From Charina bottae (taxonomy: Eukaryota > Chordata > Lepidosauria > Squamata > Charinaidae), in NCBI GenBank assembly GCA_023362775.1, contig JALMGJ010000008.1:36506501-36570500 (forward strand): 64,000 bases of DNA. Direction: 5' to 3'. Positions 1 to 13,000 of this stretch are shown here, piece after piece. Each line of letters opens with the position of its first letter. Position 1 is the first letter of the stretch. Made by a program: the position numbers and the translations under genes. Under the pieces are notes generated by a model that had not been told where the DNA came from, made no database searches, and worked only from the letters and a program-made list of their open reading frames with translations.

Positions 1-196
1 AATGAGATTGACAGATCTGGTTCCTGGCCTAACAGGAGTTATTGGGATGTTGTACCTTCCCACCCGGAAACCTATGCCCCCACTGTGGGAGGTTGTGCGG
101 ATCCAGAATTGGCCTTTACAGCCACTTACGGATCCACCGTTAAAATTTTACCTTTGGAAGACAATCTTACTCGGCTACGAGTGATCGCCAATGAAC
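1..196 (+). mobile_element. 3' end of a LINE (clade uncertain)
   Basis: Nearly identical to 26940-27095. The shared part encodes a C-terminal Cys/His motif in the intact copy (CPHCGRLCGSRIGLYSHLRI), typical of the end of several LINE ORF2 proteins. It is cut by the window edge. Confidence 0.6.
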
Positions 197-239
197 TCAA
201 GTAAACCTCAAAATTACTACCATGGGTGTTTGGGTAATA

Positions 240-760
240 TTTTATTTATTTATTTAATTTAATCAAATTGATATAGCTGCCCAGCTCACGAGTGTGACTC
301 TGGGCGGCGTACAATAAAACAAACTATAAAAACATATCTTGAATAACCATTAAAAACAAGAAAACATCCAAATAAATAAGACCATGGGAGAGTGTTTAAA
401 AGACTCACACATAATAAAGCCATCTCGTGGGCTCCGTTTCCAAGAGATCCCCAGGTCTGCTGGAAAAACCATGTCTTGAGGGATTTCCGGAAGGTGACTA
501 GGGGTAGTCTCACTTCTGGGGAGATGATGTTCCAGAGGACGGGTGCCATGGCAGAAAAGGCCCACCTCCTGTCAGATTAACTCCTCAACAGACCCGTAAC
601 GTGCCTCTGCTGCCTGACCTGATGGGTTGGGCAGATGTAATCGGGAAGAGGCGATTCCTCAAATAGCCTGGAAAATTTTATTTCTATGGAAGTTTTCCCC
701 TCCCCATTCTTAATGTAACTTTTTAAATGGCATCTATGCTCTTCAGAGCCTTGGCTTGGA
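240..760 (-). mobile_element. L2-like LINE fragment
   Basis: Minus-strand remnant of the reverse transcriptase C-terminal region and 3' end; contains the shared 'gactctgggcggc' stretch and a short open piece resembling 'APVLWN..SPEVR'. Related fragments occur at 13000, 44400, 52590, 54205, 55430 and 56110. Confidence 0.65.
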
Positions 761-894
761 GCATGGTGCAAATAAAGTAAACACGAAATAAAAACGACCT
801 GCTTCTTACCCGACTGTCTGAAAACCCTTTCTGTTTGCATGAGATGGGCTTTTGGGGACTTTCAATGAAACGAGCAATTGAGCGCCTGCCTTAC

Positions 895-1075
895 CAAGTG
901 CTTGCTTGCCTTTCTGTGGGAGGTTCCAGATTGCTTCTGCCAGTTGACTGAGATGATCTGAGTTGAGATCCTGCTTCCGTAAAAGTACGGGCACAATGAG
1001 GAAGAACCTGAGTGCTTCTGGTGAGGTTGGAGAGTGAGGGGGACAATGCAGAAGGCTCTTAAGAGCCTTTAACAT
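895..1075 (-). CDS. HERC5/6-like: Gene B exon 12 (linker; gene continues off the left edge)
   Basis: Acceptor ctctcttcaag, donor GTAAGG; 181 bases, phase 0 to 1. It encodes MLKALKSLLHCPPHSPTSPE then ALRFFLIVPVLL, which corresponds to the 'PHSPxQEAL.FLLLPECP' block of HERC5/6. It matches gene A exon 12 in phase and position. Confidence 0.85.
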
Positions 1076-4000
1076 CTTGAAGAGAGGAAAGGAAGAAGAA
1101 TGTATGTATTTAATTCATTCCTTGGGCAGGGGATAGCCCAATTTTCCTTCTCAGTGGCACTTAGTGGCACTCAGTGGCACTTATTTGACTTATATGACCG
1201 CCCATCTCCCCCAACGGGGAACTCTAATATAATGTCAATTTTCAATCATGGGAGACCTTCTACATAAACATGTATGCCAACATGTAACACCAGTATTCTG
1301 CATGGAGAATGTACATGAATTAACAGCATAATCTAGAACAGCCTTCCCCGACCTGTGCTTTCTAGGTATGCTGGGGTGGCAAGCTCGATTAACAGCCTCT
1401 AGAAATTTTCAGAACTGTTAAGAATTTGAATGCTTATCCTGCATTTGATTTCCTCCCCCGCCCCCCCCCCCCCGAGAAGCCACTTTGACCAGAACCAGAT
1501 AATCAAAGAGACTAACAATGCCTTGCCTTATAGCCTATATTTTCATTATATTGCCCTGCTGCCTGGGCGTTCATGGGGGGCAAAAGACAAAATAAGAGTC
1601 ATGCTGTCACCATGGAAATGCCACAATCTACCTACCTGCATCAGACATTGGGATGCAAGTGTGTAATGGTGGCATTTCTGTGATGATGTCAATGTGCACT
1701 TGTCATCTTTTTGGTGACACTGTAGTTTGCGATGGATGCCATTGTGCTGGTGTAGTCTATTAGTTGTTTCCTAAACATTCTTAGCAGCCTGACTTAGCCG
1801 CTATAAATTTTCATCACTCGTTTTGTCAATGAAACTGATGCAGAGTATAAAAAAAATAAGTTATTAAAAAGTGAATTTTGTTGTTTATTCGTTCAGTCGC
1901 TTCCGACTCTTCGTGACTTCATGGACCAGCCCACGCGAGAGCTTCCTGTCGGCCGTCACCATCCCCAGCTCCCCCACGGTTGAGTCCGTCACCTCCAGAA
2001 TATCATCCATCCATCTTGCCCTTGGTCGGCCCCTCTTCCTTTGGCCTTCCACTTTCCCCAGCATCAGCTTCTTCTCCAGGGTATCCTGTCTTCTCATTAT
2101 GTGGCCAAAGTACTTCAGTTTTGCCTTTAATATCATTCCCTCAAGTGAGCAGTCTGGCTTGATTTCCTGGAGTATGGACTGGTTTGATCTTCTTGCAGTC
2201 CAAGGCACTCTCAGAATTTTCCTCCAACACCACAGTTCAAAAGCATCTATCTTCCTTTGTTCAGCCTTCCTTATGGTCCAGCTCTCACAGCCATAGGTTA
2301 CTACAGGGAATACCATTGCTTTAACTATGCGGACCTTTGTTGTCAGTGTGATGTCTCTGCTCTTAACTATTTTATCAAGATTTGCCATTGCTCTCCTCCT
2401 AAGAAGTAGACTGTCTTCTGATTTCCTGGCTGCAGTCAGCATCTGCAGTAATCTTTGCGCCTAGAAATACAAAGTCTGCCACTGCCTCCACTTTTTCTCC
2501 CTCTATTTGCCAGTTATCAATCAAGCTGGTTGCCATAATCTTGGTTTTTTTGAGGTTTAACTGCAACCCAGCTTTTGCACTTTCTTCTTTCACCTTCGTC
2601 ATAAGGCTCCTCAACTCCTCCTCGCTTTCAGCCATCAAAGTGGTATCATCTGCATATCTAAGATTGTTAATGTTTCTTCCAGTGATTTTAACTCCAGCCT
2701 TGGATTCCTCAAGCCCAGCACGTCGTATGATGTGTTCTGCGTACAGGTTGAATAGGTAGGGTGAGAGTATACAGCCCTGCCGTACTCCTTTCCCAATCTT
2801 AAACCAGTCCGTTGTTCCGTGCACTGTTCTTACCGTTGCTACTTGGTCGTTATACAGATTCCTCAGGAGGCAGACAAGATGACTTGGTATCCCCATACCA
2901 CCAAGAACTTGCCACAATTTGTTATGATCCACACTTGTCAAAGGCTTTTGAATAGTCAATAAAACAAAAATAGATGTTTTTCTGAAACTCCCTGGCTTTC
3001 TCCATTATCCAGCGGATATTGGCAATTTGGTCTCTAGTTCCTCTGCCTTTTCTAAACCCAGCTTGTACATCTGGCAATTCTCGTTCCATGAATTGCTGGA
3101 GTCTACCTTGCAAGATCTTGAGCATTACCTTACTGGCATGTGAAATAAGTGCCACTGTTCGATAGTTTGAACATTCTTTAGTGCTTCCCTTTTTTGGTAT
3201 GGGGATATAAGTTGATTTTTTCCAATCTGATGGCCATTCTTGTGTTTTCCAAATTTGCTGGCATATGGCATGCATCACCTTGACAGCATCATCTTGCAAG
3301 ATTTTAAACAGTTCAGCTGGGGTACCATCATCTCCTGCTGCCTTGTTATTAGCAATGTTTCTTAAGGCCCATTCAACCTCACTCTTCAGGATGTCTGGCT
3401 CTAACTCACTGACCACACCGTCAAAGCTATCTCCAATATTATTATCCTTCCTATACAGATCTTCCGTATATTCTTGCCACCTTTTCTTGATCTCTTCTGC
3501 TTCTGTTAGGTCCTTACCATCTTTGTTTTTGATCATACCCATTTTTGCCTGGAATTTACCTCCGATGTTTCTAATTTTCTGGAAGAGGTCTCTTGTCCTT
3601 CCTATTCTATTGTCTTCTTCCACTTCTGCACATTGCTTGTTTAAAAATAATTCCTTATCTCTTCTGGCTAATCTCTGGAATTTTGCATTTAATTGGGCAT
3701 ATCTCCCCCTATCACTGTTGCCTTTTGCTTTCCTTCTTTCTTGGGCTACTTCCAGTGTCTCAGCAGACAGCCATCTTGCCTTCTTGGTTTTCTTTTTCTT
3801 TGGGACGTTTTTTGTTCCCGCCTCCTGAACAATGTTGCGAACTTCTGTCCATAGTTCTTCCGGGACCCTATCTACTAAATCTAGTCCCTTAAATCTATTC
3901 TTCACCTCCACTGCATATTCCTTAGGAATATTAGTGAGCTCATATCTAACTGATCTGTGGGTCTTCCCTATTCTCTTTAGTCTGATTCTAAATTTTGCAA

Positions 4001-7000
4001 TAAGAAGTTCGTGATCTGAACTACAGTCAGCTCCAGGTCTTGTTTTTACCGACTGTATAGATGTCCGTCACCTTTGGCTGCAAAGGATGTAGTCAATCTG
4101 ATTTCGGTGTCGACCATCTGGTGAAGTCCATGTATAAAGTCGTTTTTTAGGTTGCTGGAAGAGAGTGTTTGTTATGCACAGTGAGTTGTCTTGGCAAAAT
4201 TCTATCAGCCTATGTCCGGCTTCATTTTGTTCTCCCAGACCATGCTTGCCTGTAATTCCAGGTGTCGTCTGACTACCCACCTTAGCATTCCAGTCTCCTG
4301 TAATGAAAATAACATCTCTTTTTGGTGTATTATCCAGTAGGTGCTGCAGATCCTCATAGAACTGATCTACGTCTGCTTCTTCAGCATCTGTGGTTGGGGC
4401 GTATTTTGGATCACTGTGATGTTAAATGGCTTACCCTGAATTCGATTTGAGATCATTCTATCGTTTTTTGGATTGTATCCAAGCACTGCTTTAGCCACTT
4501 TATTATTAATTATGAAGGCTACTCCATTTCTTCTGTGGTCCTCTTGTCCACAGTAGTAGATCTGGTGGTCACCTGATGTGAAGTGGCCCATTCCAGTCCA
4601 TTTCAGTTCACTGACACCTAAAATGTCTATATTTAATCTTGACATCTCACCAATAACCACATCCGATTTGCCCTGGCTCATAGATCTTACATTCCAGGTT
4701 CCAATGGTGTGTTGATCTTTAGAACATTGGATTCGTCGTTCACCACCAGCACCATCGGCCGCTAGCCGTCCTTTCAGCTTTGAGCTAGCTGCGTCATCAC
4801 ATCTGGGGCTAGTTGAACGTATCCTCTGTTCCTCCCCAGTAGCATTTTGACCATCTTCCGACCTGGGAGTCCCATCTTCCGATGGTATACCGACATATCT
4901 CTGGTTGTACTGATCCATTTAGTTTTCACGGCAAGAATACTGGGGTGGGTTGCCATTACCTTCCCCAGGGATCGTATTTACTCTGACCTCTCTGCCACGA
5001 CCTTCCCGTCTTGGGTGTCTCTTCACGGTTTAGCACATGGTTTCATTGAGGTGCTCAAGCTCCAGCACCACGACAAGGTAACGATCTCCTTTGCTGGAGA
5101 AAAAGTGAATTAGGCCTATGGTTTCCAGGGGTATGACTGTAGGTTGAGTCATGGCAACTGGATTTCTTTCTTTTGGTTGAAACGTTTCACTGCTTGTCCA
5201 AGTAGCTTCTTCAGTCTGGGCAAAAGTTGGTGAGGGGATATTTCCAGGGATATGCAAAGTGGAAATTTCCATTCCTCCTCTGGAACATGCTTATTCCAAC
5301 TGTTCCAAAGATGATGTGGCAGTTTTCTGGAAATTAAGCCTCTGAATTGGGATTAATTTATGGTGTTCCAAATGAAGTGGGCCTGTTTCCAGCCAACCAG
5401 GTTCAGGAGGAAGAAGAGAATGTTCTGCTCCCTGAATGTTCAGTTTTGTATATTTGTAGTGGCTTCATTGAACAAACAAAAACAAACACACAAACAAACT
5501 AAATGTAGGTAAATGCAGGTAAAATAACTGCTGGCCTTGAATAAACCCTGTATTCTGCTGCATCCATACTTTACAGAACCTATCTTGGATAGGCTTTCTT
5601 GTAAGCTTATCTGCCCACTCAGAATTATTTACCTGGAACTGATTCCCCAAAGACAAACATCAGGAAATATTCTATTATATTCTATATGTGAAATCTCAAT
5701 GGCACATTATACCTTTGTGACAATTTTAGACTTAGTGGCAATCTTCTCAGAGAAAAGAAGAACAGCTGACATATCAACACCAGCAGTCTCCTCGGATGTT
5801 CTGAAGCTTTCCTCTCTGCAGGAAAGATAAGGACCAATCACCATCATAGTCTTGTCTCTACTTCATGGAAACTTGTAAACTGTGAAAGATTTGGATTAGA
5901 TTTGGGTATGAAGATCACTCAGTGGATCACAAGCCTGTAGCAACCGGATCCCTTTTATAATAATCAGCATGGTCCTCAGGACTGACAAATACACCTCCTC
6001 CTTAGCTTTGCTCTACATTAAGTATGTCTTTCTTATTTCTAATAACAGTTAGAAAATGTATCAGTTCTTGGATGCATGCAAGTTACCTCTTTTGTAGAAA
6101 GCTGCCATTGATGCAAGCTGCTGATGAGAAGATCAACTTAATATCCCTGTTTATGGAAAAGAAACACAAGCAGTGTTTTTTTGGAGTTTGACCTGAGTAA
6201 AACTCAGTAAAAAATTAAGATGAAAAGAACAAGAACCTTTGGCTTTGAAGCTATCTAGCTGCTTCCTACTCCTTTGTGAGAATGAACTTTGTGGTACCTT
6301 TCCCCCTTGCAGAAAGTCATATAGTACTGAAATCTTTGTAATAAAGGGCAAGAGAGAAGAGACAACAGCAGGACCATGTCTGTCACACTCTCTATTACAG
6401 GACAAACATAAAAGGCCTATTCTTCCATCCAGAGCCCTGAAGTTACTTGCTGGAGTTTACAGATCTGGGAATGTAGTAGGCAGAAGTTACCATTTTGCTG
6501 GTGAGGTAATGTCAAAAAGCCTCTAATGGCCTCCTTCAGTTTAGCACCTTCCAGATATATTGTAAATGAAGTGCTTACTTCAAAAGGAAACATTGTAATG
6601 CATGCATGTACGTATGTACATGTTCTTGAATAAAGAATAATGGTGGCTTTTAGGCTAGGATTCAGGACCAATGACTCTGGTTTAAGCCTTAAAAAAGGTA
6701 AAGGTTCCCCCCGCACATTTGTGCAGTCGTGTCCGACTCTAGGGGCCGGTGCTCATCTCTGTTTGTTAGCCGAAGAGCCAGCGTTGTCCAAAGACGCTTC
6801 CACGGTCATGTGGCCGCATGACGCGCGCAGAACGCTGTTACATACCCACCGATGTGGTACCTATTCATCTACTTCCATTTGCATAGGATTAAGCCTAGGA
6901 ATTCCTAAAAGGAGACTCATACCACTAAGTAGGGAAACACACCAATCTATTTTCCATTGACCAGATATTGCACAATTGCATTTGACTCTAGATTTATAAG

Positions 7001-10000
7001 ACTATTTCACAAATGCTAACTTATGACAGAGGTACAGGTACAGGAAGTCCTCATTTAATGACCACTCTTTCAGCAACCGTTCAAAGTTATGATGGCATTG
7101 AACAAGGGGGACTTACGACCAGTCCTCGTAGTTGCAGCCATTGCAGCGTCCCCGCAGTCACATGATTGCATATTTGTGACCTTCACTGCCAGCTTCTGAC
7201 AAGCAAAGTCAATGGGGAAGCCAGCAGGAGGTTGCAAATGGCGATTACGTGACCACAGGACGCTGCAGCCATGTGGGATTTGTCTAACCACTGTCGTAAG
7301 TCAGCACGGTCATATGACATCACACTTTACAACCGCATCACTTAGTGATGGAGTTCCCAGGCCCAATGACCATTGATAAGAGAGGACTACCTGTATATTT
7401 TTTTGCAACTGCTGCAGAAATCAGATTATCTATGGTGGTACTTACCACTTTATATTATTCCAGCAGCTGGGATCTGATTTGGACAACCACTTAGCAACCT
7501 TTGCCTCCTCCACTGTGGCCAGTGTCTGCGTTACATTAGTGTATGCATTCTGTTAAAAAAAAAAAGATAAAAATATATTTTATATTCTAGTACAATCTGT
7601 ATGGCTTCATGTTTAAACCACAGATCAAGAGAAGCTGTATATAAGGGTACTTTCTCCTACTGTATGCAGAAAGCAGCATTATAAAAATATAGAAACTGTG
7701 GCTTGAGGAACCCATAAAGAGTGAAGTTGACTTTTCAAGCATACCACTAACAGGTATGCTACTTTGTTGGCCTTTTAAGAAACCACTTTTAGCAGAATGA
7801 AAGTTATCTTCCCTTAAATTGTACTCCTGCTAAGGATAGAAATTATTTTCCCAGAACTGGGTATGAAATATATTAGGGATGAAAAAAATAATAACTCAGA
7901 TTGTGCATCCATTGATGTGGCATTTCCATGTATAATTTGGTTAGATTATAATGGATTACCATGATATTATTAGGTTATTAGGTAGGTAAAGTTATATTAT
8001 TAGGTTATCATGGATCTCTCTTAAATACTAGATGTTGCCTGGTTATATAAACAGTCATAACTTAGTCTATGAAGGTTCTCAGTCATCCAGGTGGAATTGT
8101 CTGTAGCTTGAATCATGTCAACTGGATTTCTATTATAGAAATCCAGTTGACATGATTCAAGCTACAGTCATAACTTAGCTTGCTTCTCGGACCTAGCAGG
8201 TGTCAAGTTGTTGCAGGCTTTATTTCTGGATACTCTTCTTCTGCTCCATTTCAGTCCGGAAGCACAAACATGGCCTTTTATTAGAATCCCAATTTGTATA
8301 CGTGTAATGACTTCCACTTCAATGCCCCAATAAACACTTCTCAATGCAGTTCATTTGAACTACAGATTAAGCTTTATTCAGGTTACATGTAAGTCAGAGC
8401 TTTCCAAACTGTGTGTCGGGACACGTTAGTGTGTCGGCTGCAGTGTCTGGGTTTGTCGCGGCTGCTGCTGCCTCGGAGCCCTGCCAGGATTCCGCGCAGG
8501 TCCTAGTGCCTGCCTTGTGCCTTGCTGCCTCCAAACCTGCCCTGCCAGGATTCCGCACAGGTCCTAGTGCCTGCCTTGTGCCCTGCTTGAAGAGTGTGTC
8601 ACGAAATGATGCATGTCTAAAAAGTGTGTCACCAACATGAAAAGTTTGGAAAGCTCTGATGTAAGTCAAGCATTTGCAAAGCTCTGAATGCTGATTTCCT
8701 GCCAAGCACCATGTTTTGGCTTCTTTTTTTCCCCAAGCGTCAACCCCCCTTCACAATAAACTCAGCGTCCAACTTTCTCACTCCGCAGCAGCCCGTCCTT
8801 GACTCTTGCAGGTGTCCGTCCTTGAAGCCTGGATACCAAGCTCCCACCATCTCCGCCGTCTGCTGGAATGCACCCCCTCCTCCTCACCCTCCTCCCACCT
8901 GCCACGCTAACAAGCTACCAAACTAATTAATGGCTGGCTTCAAAGTTAACACTAACAAGCTAGCAAGCTAATTTATGGCAGGCTTCTAACTTAGAACCTG
9001 ACATGACCTGACAATATGAAGCCCTGAATACCATGTTAATTTTTAAACATAGAGATTATTGGGAAGAGAGTTATCAGCAGATGACAGCCATTGCCTGACC
9101 TGGTTTGGGTTTGGAAGTTAAGTTGGTTAATACTTGGATGGGAGATCACTAGGGAATACCAAGTACTATAGACTAGACCAGTGTTTCTCAACCTCGGCAA
9201 CCTTAAGCTGTGTGGACTCAACTCCCAGAATTCCCCAGCCAGCTTTGCTGAGGTTGAGAAACTCTGGACTAGACTGTGAAGTTAAAAAAATATATTAAGG
9301 AAGAAATCCATGGTGAATCGTGTCTACATATTGCCCTGAACCTAAACAGCATGATTGTGTTCACCCATTCCTAACAAGTCAAGAAACTAGAACTACGTAT
9401 ATTGTCCCAACAATATAGTTATTTTTCTACTGATAATGGATAAAATGGAGTTGAGGCAACAATTTACTAACTGTCTGGACAGACACTGAATAACCAATAA
9501 GACATTTTGGAACAATAATCCATGTCTTTAAACGAAGCAGTAGTTTAGGCTTATCATGAGTAAAATGGGGCATCTACTCAAAGCTTCAGGCAAGTCCTGT
9601 TTGATCTATGACATAGCCAATTCTGGAAGGAATTAAAGGAAAACTTTTTATAAACCAAATGTTGGCATTTTGTGTTACAAATTATACATGTTTGTTTGTA
9701 ACTTCACCGTCTGCTTACCTTTTCTTTCAGATGAAGCACAATACTTTGGTTGTCTCCGGCGATGATTTTAACCACTTTGCCTGAGGTACTTCCTTTAGTA
9801 AGAGCTGGGAAAAAAGGATGACTCCTTGCTTAAGTTTTAGAAAGTTTTCTATCTAAAATCTGGTTAGTAGAAGTTTGACTAATGCCACTTACAATGCAAG
9901 TTACTCAACAAAAAGAAACCTCTCCCTATGTCATCAGAATAAATCACTGCAGGCCAAGAATCATCTCAGTACACTGGATTGGTGTCAGCTGCTATAATCA

Positions 10001-13000
10001 GATACTTACTTGTGAACACATTTTGCTGCCATATCAGGACTGTCTATTAAAGTAAAACGATTACAGTCACAAGCCAAAGAAATGGTTTTTCTCATCCCAA
10101 TCCTGTTCTCTGACATAGCCATTGGTGTCTTGATCACATTTTTCCCTACTAGCCACATCCCTCAGTATGCATCTGTTGACTCTATTTTTTACTGTAATCT
10201 GCAAATCATTTTCAGACTTGGAATTTAGCTTGTACTTTGCATACAACGTTCAGCTTGAAAAACCGTGTGACTTACTGTAGTTCATTGTTTTACCACGAAC
10301 AGCCAGATCAAGAGGGAGAGGAACCAGCTGGTCACTCTTTCTTCCTTCTCCAAGTTGCCCTTTTGCTCCATATCCAAATGAATATACTTGCCCAAGTGCC
10401 AGGATATAGACCAAAGTGTGCCATCTGTTTGCAGAATCATAAATAATTCATAGGAAGAAGTGTTACTGATCTCATCAGACCCTTATAAACTGAAAAGATA
10501 TGGTATTACAACCACTGACAACAGAGTGTTTCTGTTCTGCTGTTTCTTTAGGAATCTGGAGCAATAGGTTTCGATCAACAACTACTCTTGATTTGGGGTT
10601 GTTCAGGACTCTGGAACAATAGGTTTTGATCAGCAACAAAACAAACACTGCATCCTGCCCCATTTCTTGGTTTTGCAGTATTATTATTTCTTGATTCTGA
10701 AAAGGGCATTAGCTTTACCTTGATGCCACTTACAATACTCTGGCAAATACTTCTCTTTGCAATTGTTTGATCTGTCTTCCCTGCATTTTTATTTACTGAG
10801 TCATATGCAGGTTGATCTCTTTGAAAATCTTGAATAAAGGAGTCAGTTCTTTACTGCCTGTTTTTAACCATGAATACCTCCCACCTATTTCAAAACCCCA
10901 CAGATGCCTTGCCAGTGGCGAGACATAGTTTGCTTTCTGTTTTTCACAAGGCTGTAAAAATAATGTAACAGCTGTGGGTGCAGTTGGAGAGAATATCTTA
11001 AGCAGGAGACAGACAGAGAAATATAAATGGTTCAGTTGGAATCATTTGCATTTTTTGCAATAAACAACGAAACAGTGGTTGATAAGCTGCTGTGTTTCTG
11101 GTTCAAGCCTGAGAATCTTTTGCCTCAGAGAGTGCCCAGCCCAGCCCCTTAATTTATTTATTTGAATAAATGTATATGCAATTCATTCCATTAATGCAGG
11201 GCTTTCCAAAGTGCCGCCGCTGGCGACACACCAGCGGCGGCGACGCGGGGGGGGTGTGCGGCGGTGCGCGTGCGCACGGTGGCGGTGGCAGCGGCGGCAG
11301 CCTCCGCTAAAACGCGGAAGCACTGATCCCGCGCTGCTGCCGCCGTGCACGCGCGCGCCACCGCTTCCGGGTGGTGTGGCGACATACCACACTGTGTGTG
11401 GCAACACACTTTTGTGTCGCGACACACAGTTTGGAAAGCTCTGCATTAATGGTTCTGGGCAGTTTGCAAGATACAATACAAATTTCCATAAAATGGCATT
11501 AAAAGTAAGACAAATATGAAATATAGACTAAAGCAGTAAAATGATAAACACTGGAGAAATAAATGCATTTTGACCTTGCTCTAGGGCTGATCTGCACTTC
11601 TTGATTGCCCTAGTGCAAGGGTCGGAATTGGCGGCTCGCGAGCCAGATCTGGCTCTTTGGCCTCCTGACGCTGGCTCTTTTTCCATCTTTGCCGACCGAC
11701 ATCAGAAAGCCGGTCTCCGGAAGCGGCGCGAACCCTGGAGAAGACGCTGAGACAGAGACGCTGATTGGTGGAGGCTCAGAAGGAAGGGCGCCCCCACCAA
11801 TCAGCGTCCCTGTTTCTTCTCCAGGAGAAGAACCCTGGAGAAGAAACGGAGACGCTGATTGGTGGCAGCGCCCTTCCTTCTGAGCCTCCACCAATCAGCG
11901 TCCCTGTTTCTTCTACAGGAGAAGAACCCTGGAGAAGAAACGGAGATGCTGATTGGTGGCAGCGCCCTTCCTTCTGAGCCTCCACCAATCAGCGTCCCTG
12001 TTTCTTCTACAGGAGAAGAACCCTGGAGAAGAAACGGAGATGCTGATTGGTGGCAGCGCCCTTCCTTCTGAGCCTCCACCAATCAGCGCGCGCCAAAGCG
12101 CCCCCTTCCACGCGATTGGCTCCCGCCCGCAAACCCCTCCCCCTGGCTCTCGAGCACTTCAAAATGTGCACGAGCATACCAAAATGGCTCTCGGCTCAAA
12201 AAGTTTGCCGACCCTTGCCCTAGTGGGAGAAGTGCCCACTAACCATCACTCAAGGGCAGAAATACACAGTATCATCAACCACCCACAAATCTGCTGTCTT
12301 TTAGTCCATTGTAGGCAATGGCTCCCCTCTGAGTCTCTAAGGAGCACTTGGGGGAGAATGCCCCCTCCCCTCCAGCTCCTGGTAGCTCTCTGGCATGGCC
12401 ATTTTGTCCTGGGTGGGCTGCCTGCCTGCCTGCTGGGGGACTGGTCAGCCTCTGCTGGTTTTTTTTCTGTACTTTACCGCTTAAACAGTGAGCCTCTGAT
12501 TATTATTTTTTTTAACCCTTTGTTTCATTGGTCCACTGATGCACTGGTGAAACAACAACAGGGCAAATCGACAAGCGTTTTTCCATTCTCCTGTCTAGTC
12601 TGGAAGAAATATAAAACCGGGGTGTCTTTTAAAAAGTTTCAGCAGTGGAAAGGTGAAAGGATAGAACTTTCTTTTATTTTAAACTGGGTGAAATTGTTGA
12701 GAATTTTGCCAGTTCCCCCTTCCGGATGAAGTGATAGGAGGAACCGTAAAATGGTTTGTGCGGGGGAGGTTGCTCATGCCAAGACACACCTGGTGAACGG
12801 AAAGCAGTGGTGCTTGCTTTCCCAGCACGGGTGGCCTGAGTAAAGGAACAGGGAACTCCACTATCGAAGACCATGGTAACTACTGCCTGGACAGGCCATT
12901 GGCCATCACTATGGCCAAAGTGGAGGAAGGGGTTGAAATCTGCAAAAAGGATTTTTTAAGCCAGCTTCATTTCCAGCCGGTTTACCCACGGGACTCCAGG

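Noticed and set aside
1871..2296. Plus-strand open frame of 141 codons
   Set aside because: It is the antisense shadow of the BovB C-terminal region.
3265..3828. Plus-strand open frame of 187 codons
   Set aside because: Antisense shadow of the BovB reverse transcriptase.
9110..9172. Functional 5S rRNA gene
   Set aside because: Only part of the 5S sequence is present and it carries many substitutions.
11953..12729. 258-codon open frame across 12 kb
   Set aside because: Starts in the hAT minisatellite and runs into anonymous intron; no conserved motif, and the first half is repeat units.
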